A stretch of DNA of 11,041 bases from Deltaproteobacteria bacterium. Its GTDB lineage: Bacteria > Desulfobacterota > Desulfobacteria > Desulfobacterales > B30-G6. The DNA lies in contig QMMS01000133.1 of assembly GCA_003647375.1 (NCBI GenBank), forward strand, positions 1 through 11,041. The letters run 5' to 3'. Below the pieces are notes generated by a model. That model searched no databases, was not told where the DNA came from, and was given only the letters and a program-made list of their open reading frames with translations. Of the stretch, positions 5,701-11,041 are shown one piece after another (position 1 is the stretch's first letter; each line of letters starts with the position of its first letter). The translations under genes were made by a program, and so were the position numbers.

Positions 5701-8700
5701 CAATCCAGCGGTCTTTTTGTCGTTGAAGGTGATCATGGCCACGAGATCATAGAGAATCTGGGAGTTCTTTGGGACCAGATCCGTACCGGAGTTTCCAAGG
5801 GACGGCCCATGGAGAGGATCGCTCGGATCTGGTATGAAAAAAAGGGTGGTAGACCGGATAAGAAAAGAGCGCTCAGCCTGGTGATCAAAGATGTCCACGA
5901 AGCTGAGAACGAGATTCACAAAGCCAAACAGTTAGTCACTTCAGGGAAAAAAGGTTCTGCTCCGGGGCATGCAAACATATTTTACACGCCTGAGCCCCTG
6001 GGAACCTCTGCCGGCATTGCCTTTGTTTTTCCTGGCTCCGGAAACCACTATCTTGGTATGGGACGAGACATGGGTATCCAATGGCCGTCGATTCTGTGCC
6101 GGATGGACGCTGAGACCCGGCAATTGAAAAGACAAATGATTCCCGAACGCTTTGTACCTTATGGGACGTCCTGGGAAAAACGGTGGGAAACACATGCCTT
6201 GCATCAGATCCATGCCGATCCACTGCATGCAATTTTCGGGCAGGTCATGCACGGAAGTGTTACGGCAAGACTCATGCTGCAGTTCATAAACCAGCCCAAT
6301 GCAGTCATCGGATACAGCCTTGGCGAAACTGCAGGATTGGTTGCCATGGGTGCCTGGAAGGGTCAAGATCGTCTGTTGGAACGGATGGTTGAATCACCTT
6401 TGTTCAAAACCGAGTTGACCGGGCCGTGCCTTTCCCTAAGGGGGGCATGGAACATCGATCCGGAAAAACGGTTTGAATGGCAGGTGGTGGCCGTGAATCG
6501 AGCGGCAGATGAGGTCATGACTGTTATTGAACAATTCCCCATGACCCGCCTGTTGATTATCAATTCGCCCAGGGAATCCGTCATTGGTGGAGAGAAAGAA
6601 TCCATCCGGAAGGTTGTCAAGATGCTGGGTTGTAATGCCGTTATTCTGGACGGTGTGGTGACGGTTCACTGTGATGCGGTCAAACCAGTCGAGGATGACT
6701 ACCGACAACTTCATCTGCACCCCATAGACCCGCCCGGGAATATTCGTTTCTACAGTTGCGCATGGGGTCATGCGTATGACTTGACCAGCGAGAAAGCTGC
6801 TGCATCCATACTGGACCAGGCACTTAACGGGTTCGATTTTACCCGGACCATTCAACAGGCCTACGATGATGGTATCCGTGTTTTTGTCGAAATGGGACCC
6901 CGTGCTTCCTGCACGCGGATGATACAGCAAACCCTCGAAGGCAGTCCCCATCTTGCCGTAGCTGTCAGCCGAAGCGATGACAACGAATACCTTGCAGTGT
7001 TGAAAATATTGGGTGCTTTGAGTGCGGAAAGAGTTGGTGTCGATCTCGATAAATTATATGGGAAAACAACCTATCCACCAGAAATAATAAATAATAATGA
7101 TGAATTGCTGTTAGGGCCGACTGGTATGTTGAAAGCGAAGGCCTCGAACCAAATCCATATACGTGTGGGTGCTAAAACCCCCTTTCTTACCCTGCCACCA
7201 TTACTACCGGACAAAACCGATTCAGATATTTCACTTCAGGGAAAATCGAAAATCGATGAGCCAACCGATCCCCTGTTCAAAACAGAGTCCATCCCTGGAT
7301 ATCAGTATGAAAGCGTTCCAGACCAGGTGACCCGGGAACTCATGCAATCTGTTCAGGAAAATGCCCAGGCAACCTCTGCAGCACACAAATCTTTCCTGGA
7401 ATTTTCCAGCCGGATGACGAAAAACTACGAGGAAGCCATTGCCTTGCAGGCCCAGCTCCTGTCTGTTCATATAGAGCAAGCCGACCAGACCGGGGCAATT
7501 GTGACAGGATCCGGGAAGCGACAGTCCTCGGGAATTGCCCCGGTTTATTCCAGAAAAGACTGCCTGGAGTTTGCCACAGGATCCGTAGCCAAGGTATTCG
7601 GCCCTGAATTCGAAGTGGTTGATACCTACCAGGCCCGTGTGCGATTGCCGGACGAACCCCTCATGCTCGTGGACAGGGTTGTATCCCTTGTGGGTAAAAA
7701 ATGTTCTTTGGGCGGTGGCCGGATTGTCACTGAACACGATGTGCTTCCGGGGGCCTGGTATCTGGATGGCAACCGCGCACCTGCCTGCATATCGGTGGAG
7801 GCAGGCCAGGCAGATCTGTTTCTCAGCTCCTACCTGGGAATCGATCACGTGGTCAAGGGCAGGAGAACCTATCGTTTGCTGGATGCCTGCGTGACATTTT
7901 TCAGGGGACTGCCGCAGCCGGGCGAGACGATTCGATACGATATTGAGATCGAAAAGTTCATACGTCAGGGAGATACGCACCTTTTCTTTTTTAAATTCAA
8001 AGGGTTTATCGGTGACAATCTGCTAATTCAAATGAAAGATGGTTGCGCGGGTTTCTTTACCGAGGAGGAAGTGCGGAGCTCCGGGGGGATCGTCGCTAAA
8101 AAGACCGACGGTGCTCGTAAAAAAGAAATGGTTAAGCGTGAATGGCTGCATCCGGCCCCGGTAACAATGGATGCGTTTTCCGAGGCTGCACTGGATGCCC
8201 TGAGATCAGGGCGCCTGGGCGGTGCATTTGGTGAGGCGTTTCAAGATAAAACCATGGCACCCTCTCTATGGCTGCCGGGCGGGCACATGCACCTCATCGA
8301 TCGCGTTCTCACATTCGATCCCTATGGCGGGTCTTTTGGCAGGGGTATGATATGCGCTGAAGCAGATGTTCATCCAGACGATTGGTTTCTGACATGTCAT
8401 TTTGTCGATGACATGGTTATGCCGGGCACGCTCATGTACGAATGTTGTGCACACACATTGCGGGTATTTCTGCAACGCATCGGATGGATCAGTGAAAAAG
8501 AGAATGCATGTTATGAACCGGTTGTAGGGGTTGAAAGTGTGTTGAAATGCCGGGGGCCTGTGACACCGAACACACACCATGTGGTGTATGAAATCGAAAT
8601 CAAGGAAATGGGGTATGGCCCGGAGCCATATGCTATTGCCGATGCTCACATGACTGCCGATGGATATTACATTGTTTTTTTTGACAGTATTTCCCTGAAG

Positions 8701-9954
8701 CTGACTCATGGCACACGGGAAGAAATAGAGGGTATCTGGAGGCGTGGCGCAAAACAAACCGACCCATGGGAAATTCCCCGGACCATGAAAAAAACGTCAA
8801 TGACTGAAAATGTGAGCCAAGCGATATTCAATCGGCAACAACTGGAAGAATTCGCCTTTGGCAGTCCTTCTCGGGCCTTTGGAGAACCGTACGGGGAATT
8901 TGACAGCCACCGGTTTATTGCCAGGTTGCCGAGACCACCCTATCTGTTCATGGACCGGGTGGTTGCAGTTGAGCCTGAACCCTGGGTACTGAAACCCGAT
9001 GGCTGGATCGAAGCCGAATTGGATGTTGATCCGGGTGACTGGTTTTTCCGTGCCAACCGTACACCTTTGATGCCGTTTTGTGTTCTGAATGAAATTGCAC
9101 TTCAGCCCTGTGGCTGGCTGGCTGCATACCTGGGTTCGGCCTTGCGGAGTGAAAAAGATCTCAGGTTCCGAAACCTGGGTGGTACTGCTGAAATCAGAGG
9201 AGATGTGTCTGCAGAAACTTCGTCCCTTACCACGCGGGCACGTTTGACACAGGTGTCTGAGGCCGGTGACATGATCATCGAACACTTTGATTTCCAGATC
9301 CTGAAATCCGGGGAGATGATCTATCAGGGACAGACTCATTTTGGTTTTTTTACCCAAAAAGCCCTGTCTGAACAGGTGGGATTGCAGCAGATCGATATGT
9401 CTCGATATACCTTCCCCGAAGATTCGGCAACCAGTAAGCGGGTGGTGATGCCGGATCATGCACCTGCGGCACCGGACGATCCCGCCGGGCATGTCCATGG
9501 CAATGCGGTACTGCCTGGACGGGCCATACGCATGATCGATCGCATCGATGCGTATTTCCCGGAAGGAGGACCCCATGGGTACGGTATCATCAAGGCTTCG
9601 AAAGAAGTTTTGCCCGAGGAATGGTTTTTCAAAGCACATTTTCTGGGTGATCCGGTCTGCCCGGGCTCTCTGGGTCTGGAGTCCTTGATACAGCTGCTGA
9701 AGTTCATGGCCCTGGATCGCTGGTCACATCTGGCCCACGATCATTGCTTTACCCTGAAATCGGATATCCATCATCAATGGACCTATCGCGGACAGATTAC
9801 ACCTGAAAACAAGCGCATGGAGCTTATCGCAGTGGTGACAAGCGTTGTGAAAAAGCCATTTCCCGTATTGACTGCCGATAGTCTGTTGACAGTTGACGGA
9901 TTGCCCATTTATCATATGGAAAATTTTTCTATCGGCTTGGAACCAAAAAAATGA
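2791..9954 (+). CDS. pfaC: PUFA-synthase-type megasynthase, KS-CLF-AT-psiDH-DH-psiDH-DH (PfaC/Pfa3-like)
   Basis: A 2387-residue cytoplasmic subunit of an iterative polyunsaturated-fatty-acid-type synthase. Residues 20-465 are an active ketosynthase (C210 in DAACASS, H344, H384). Residues 500-948 are a chain-length-factor-like second KS, with E699 where the nucleophilic Cys should be but H833 and H870 kept. Residues 1071-1415 are an acyltransferase (GYSLGE with S1176; H1293). A linker with a helical, possibly coiled-coil stretch (1511-1570) follows. Then come four FabA-like hotdogs: psiDH1 about 1590-1760 (N1661 for His), DH1 about 1775-1990 (H1870/E1884), psiDH2 about 2010-2175 (N2089 for His) and DH2 about 2180-2385 (H2283/E2297). 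The embedded AT recalls myxobacterial Pfa3; marine PfaC has no AT. No ACP (no Pfa-type LGIDS motif), ketoreductase or enoylreductase is present, so separate partners are required. TAG lies directly before the ATG in frame, so the start cannot be further upstream; no Shine-Dalgarno is visible. The thiolase gene downstream overlaps by 4 bases. Family assignment is firm; the exact product is not known. Confidence 0.93.
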   Translation: MNKESHVKTIRHNIPKPGPYNIAIVSMAGLLPGADTLDTFWSNLVHKRDACQESGKDRWRVDPTEMTTEGSRPDKAVSRVACLLNQDIDYCFDNLDLDQDLLSDLDPLHRIVLHAGREAFYSARHESIDRKRTGVILAAIALPTDASSLIAEKILGSYLEKRLFDSTAEDMAPILTGNQCLAGRMTGFPAALLANGLGLGNGTHTLDAACASSLVAFKLACDTLSQHRADAMLVGGVSRPDCLYTQVGFSQLHALSPSGRCAPFDKRADGLVVGEGVGMFVLKRVEDAVKDDDDILAVIKGIGLSNDMGGSLLAPMSEGQLRAMRTAYDATGWAPDQVDLIECHGAGTPLGDHTELSSLATLWQGIATDTGVCPIGSVKSTIGHLLTGAGAAGTLKVLLSLKHKKLPPSNNFTEPTENSPLIDSPFRIQAEVADWAPRDADTPRRAAVSAFGFGGINAHMLLEEWLNPDTREKGAVNLQKQVVAENADDDDCPKTSTMEKPLVAIIGMSAAMGKLSTLRAFQEAVFSGKSIIEHHSHLRGAQIGTDTYFRQMVPEHGAFMEEISLDMGVFRIPPNEIPDILPQHLLMMTLCRNALIDAGVTLKEKRPRMGVMVGADFDYEATNFHLRWIVKKSVRRWEKKYGLNLQDSDIAEWVRSLEASISRPLTSNRTLGALPSVIASRIAKEFLLGGPSFVVSCEEAAGIKALEIGVRALQNNDTDMMLVGAVDFTGDLRYLATHHQVRPYSDAGCVSPFDSSAQGTLPGEGGTALVLKRLDDAITGKDRIYAIIKGFGAAGGMATDSATVSPEAYRISLERGIQEAGIDSSDISLFEAHGSGIYDEDAMESKVLNAISTGTGQHCAVNSTKPIVGHMGAASGLSSLVKTSLCLYHALIPPLPNYRSPGDNAWKERFHVPIKPQYWFRNRQTNPRRACVAVMTSDGNCTHVLLEGYEEAGIISAQGVAQDKLRPLGYQSSGLFVVEGDHGHEIIENLGVLWDQIRTGVSKGRPMERIARIWYEKKGGRPDKKRALSLVIKDVHEAENEIHKAKQLVTSGKKGSAPGHANIFYTPEPLGTSAGIAFVFPGSGNHYLGMGRDMGIQWPSILCRMDAETRQLKRQMIPERFVPYGTSWEKRWETHALHQIHADPLHAIFGQVMHGSVTARLMLQFINQPNAVIGYSLGETAGLVAMGAWKGQDRLLERMVESPLFKTELTGPCLSLRGAWNIDPEKRFEWQVVAVNRAADEVMTVIEQFPMTRLLIINSPRESVIGGEKESIRKVVKMLGCNAVILDGVVTVHCDAVKPVEDDYRQLHLHPIDPPGNIRFYSCAWGHAYDLTSEKAAASILDQALNGFDFTRTIQQAYDDGIRVFVEMGPRASCTRMIQQTLEGSPHLAVAVSRSDDNEYLAVLKILGALSAERVGVDLDKLYGKTTYPPEIINNNDELLLGPTGMLKAKASNQIHIRVGAKTPFLTLPPLLPDKTDSDISLQGKSKIDEPTDPLFKTESIPGYQYESVPDQVTRELMQSVQENAQATSAAHKSFLEFSSRMTKNYEEAIALQAQLLSVHIEQADQTGAIVTGSGKRQSSGIAPVYSRKDCLEFATGSVAKVFGPEFEVVDTYQARVRLPDEPLMLVDRVVSLVGKKCSLGGGRIVTEHDVLPGAWYLDGNRAPACISVEAGQADLFLSSYLGIDHVVKGRRTYRLLDACVTFFRGLPQPGETIRYDIEIEKFIRQGDTHLFFFKFKGFIGDNLLIQMKDGCAGFFTEEEVRSSGGIVAKKTDGARKKEMVKREWLHPAPVTMDAFSEAALDALRSGRLGGAFGEAFQDKTMAPSLWLPGGHMHLIDRVLTFDPYGGSFGRGMICAEADVHPDDWFLTCHFVDDMVMPGTLMYECCAHTLRVFLQRIGWISEKENACYEPVVGVESVLKCRGPVTPNTHHVVYEIEIKEMGYGPEPYAIADAHMTADGYYIVFFDSISLKLTHGTREEIEGIWRRGAKQTDPWEIPRTMKKTSMTENVSQAIFNRQQLEEFAFGSPSRAFGEPYGEFDSHRFIARLPRPPYLFMDRVVAVEPEPWVLKPDGWIEAELDVDPGDWFFRANRTPLMPFCVLNEIALQPCGWLAAYLGSALRSEKDLRFRNLGGTAEIRGDVSAETSSLTTRARLTQVSEAGDMIIEHFDFQILKSGEMIYQGQTHFGFFTQKALSEQVGLQQIDMSRYTFPEDSATSKRVVMPDHAPAAPDDPAGHVHGNAVLPGRAIRMIDRIDAYFPEGGPHGYGIIKASKEVLPEEWFFKAHFLGDPVCPGSLGLESLIQLLKFMALDRWSHLAHDHCFTLKSDIHHQWTYRGQITPENKRMELIAVVTSVVKKPFPVLTADSLLTVDGLPIYHMENFSIGLEPKK

Positions 9955-10991
9955 AATACTCAAAGGTCCATATAACCTCTTTCGGATATGAACTGCCCCC
10001 GAATGTGGTGAGTTCGGAAGATCTGGAAAAACGCCTGGCACCGCTTTACGACACTCTCCACTTTCAGAAAGGGCAGTTGGAATCACTCACGGGTATTCGT
10101 GAAAGAAGATTCTGGGATCCAGGCTTTAGGATGGCGCAAGGTGCGATTCTTGCGGGAGAAAAATCCATTGCAGCAGCAGGGATCGATCCCCGGGCGATCC
10201 GGATGCTGGTGTACGGCGGGGTTTGCCGCGATAATCTGGAACCGGCTACAGCCTGTGCCGTATCCAATGGCCTGGGGCTAGGACCGGACACGCTGGTTTA
10301 CGATGTTTCCAATGCATGTCTCGGAATTCTGAATGGAATGGTTCAGGTGGCGAATGCCATCGAACTCGGCCAGATATCCGCCGGGCTCGTGGTATCCTGT
10401 GAATCCGCTCGGGAGATTGTAGACAGCACCATCCAAAGAATGCTGGAGGCCGGAACCATGGATGTGTTCAAGCAGACAGTTGCTACCCTGACAGGTGGTT
10501 CAGGAGCTGTTGCCGTGCTGCTGACGGATGCGTCTCTGTCTGACCAAAACCACCGACTCCTGGGGGGGGACTATAGATGCGCCACCGAACATCATACCCT
10601 TTGTACCTGGGGGCCTGACAGTGGTATCTCCGCTGTGGGAAAACAGGTCATGAACACGGATTCTGTGGGAGTTTTGAAACATGGGGTAGCGCTGGGCATA
10701 GAGACATACCGGGCATTCCGTAATACACTCTCACTTACTGCGGCCCAGCCTGACAAGACCGTCTGTCACCAGGTTGGTTCGACTCACCAGGACACGATTT
10801 TGAAGGCCATTGGCATTTCCAGAGAACGAGATTTTGTAACATATCCGTATCTGGGCAATATAGGAACTGTATCCCTGCCCATCACGGCTGCCATCGCTGC
10901 TGAACGTGATTTTTTCAAAGTAAACGACCTGGTGGGGATGCTGGGTATCGGTAGCGGGTTGAATTGTTTGATGTTGGGAATTGCTTGGTAG
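9951..10991 (+). CDS. oleA: OleA-type head-to-head thiolase (3-oxoacyl-ACP synthase III family)
   Basis: A 346-residue thiolase-superfamily enzyme of usual OleA length. OleA joins two long acyl thioesters by a non-decarboxylative Claisen condensation to a beta-keto acid, the first step to long-chain olefins or ketones. Nucleophile C123 lies in DVSNACLG, H273 in HQV and N303 in LGNIG. E97 in DNLEPATA matches the glutamate that sets OleA apart from ordinary FabH. The TLTGGSGAVA stretch (179-188), GG..R.ATE (205-213) and the C-terminal GIGSGLNC (332-339) also match OleA as I recall it from Xanthomonas. The ATG shares ATGA with the megasynthase stop, so translation is probably coupled and the enzyme probably uses that synthase's products. 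OleB, OleC and OleD are not in view. The alternative is a chain-release or priming condensing enzyme of the OleA subfamily. Confidence 0.87.
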   Translation: MKYSKVHITSFGYELPPNVVSSEDLEKRLAPLYDTLHFQKGQLESLTGIRERRFWDPGFRMAQGAILAGEKSIAAAGIDPRAIRMLVYGGVCRDNLEPATACAVSNGLGLGPDTLVYDVSNACLGILNGMVQVANAIELGQISAGLVVSCESAREIVDSTIQRMLEAGTMDVFKQTVATLTGGSGAVAVLLTDASLSDQNHRLLGGDYRCATEHHTLCTWGPDSGISAVGKQVMNTDSVGVLKHGVALGIETYRAFRNTLSLTAAQPDKTVCHQVGSTHQDTILKAIGISRERDFVTYPYLGNIGTVSLPITAAIAAERDFFKVNDLVGMLGIGSGLNCLMLGIAW

Positions 10992-11041
10992 AAAACAGTA
11001 TACAGGAAAAAGAATACAGAACACAGAAGGCTGTTAGGCTG
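10992..11041. repeat. Purine-rich ACAG/ATACAG degenerate repeat after the thiolase gene
   Basis: Directly after the stop codon the sequence repeats units like ACAGTATACAGG, AATACAGAA and CACAGAAG. No hairpin terminator is visible before the window ends, so the operon may continue to the right. Confidence 0.35.

Noticed and set aside
7030..7560. Acyl carrier protein in the AT-DH linker
   Set aside because: No phosphopantetheine motif of the LGIDS type is present; the stretch reads as a low-complexity and helical linker.
7231..9639. Long antisense frames inside the megasynthase gene (280 and 249 codons)
   Set aside because: They lie opposite well-conserved hotdog domains in the expected frame relation, and look like cysteine- and histidine-rich shadow translations with no domain.
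9951..10991. Ordinary FabH (housekeeping 3-oxoacyl-ACP synthase III)
   Set aside because: The glutamate in the DNLEPATA stretch and the GIGSGLNC C-terminus match OleA and are not expected in FabH.

Overview
The window is mostly one lipid-synthesis operon on the + strand. To its left lies a small divergent cluster of nucleic-acid-binding-type genes on the - strand, and two copies of a palindromic repeat element flank that cluster. There is no rRNA, tRNA, CRISPR array or transposase. The source looks like a bacterium, probably an anaerobic Desulfobacterota or related lineage. That placement is an inference from the mix of a PUFA-synthase-type megasynthase with an embedded acyltransferase, an OleA-type thiolase, S23-type four-helix-bundle proteins, a bacterial ERCC4-type protein and the style of the intergenic repeats. 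No marker gene here proves it.

Layout, left to right: (1) 1-188, palindromic element copy 1, cut by the window edge. (2) 189-398, no gene seen. (3) 399-435, a perfect-stem terminator closing the - strand cluster. (4) - strand cluster, in its own direction from right to left: a secreted ComEA-like HhH protein (2131-1850), a structured 146-nt gap, two tandem S23-family four-helix-bundle proteins (1703-1290 and 1257-868), then an ERCC4-family protein (887-480) that has lost its nuclease core by an in-frame internal deletion. (5) 2166-2236, three small hairpins upstream of the ComEA-like gene. (6) 2361-2559, palindromic element copy 2. (7) 2560-2790, non-coding leader of the lipid operon, holding a nested inverted repeat, a six-codon minigene and a degenerate short repeat running up to the start codon. 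(8) 2791-9954, a 2387-residue megasynthase, KS-CLF-AT-psiDH-DH-psiDH-DH. (9) 9951-10991, an OleA-type thiolase overlapping it by ATGA. (10) 10992-11041, a short non-coding tail.

How the genes work together: the megasynthase has the condensing, chain-length-factor, acyltransferase and dehydratase functions of a PfaC/Pfa3-type subunit. It has no acyl carrier protein, ketoreductase or enoylreductase, so it needs partners that are not in this window (a PfaA-like and probably a PfaD-like protein). The coupled OleA-type enzyme keeps all four expected active-site residues. This suggests that two long, possibly polyunsaturated acyl chains are joined head to head into a ketone or hydrocarbon precursor. 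Polyunsaturated hydrocarbon formation from Pfa products by Ole enzymes is known in Shewanella; here the hard fusion of PfaC-type and AT functions with translational coupling to OleA is the notable point. Whether oleB, oleC and oleD, or pfaA and pfaD, follow to the right cannot be seen.
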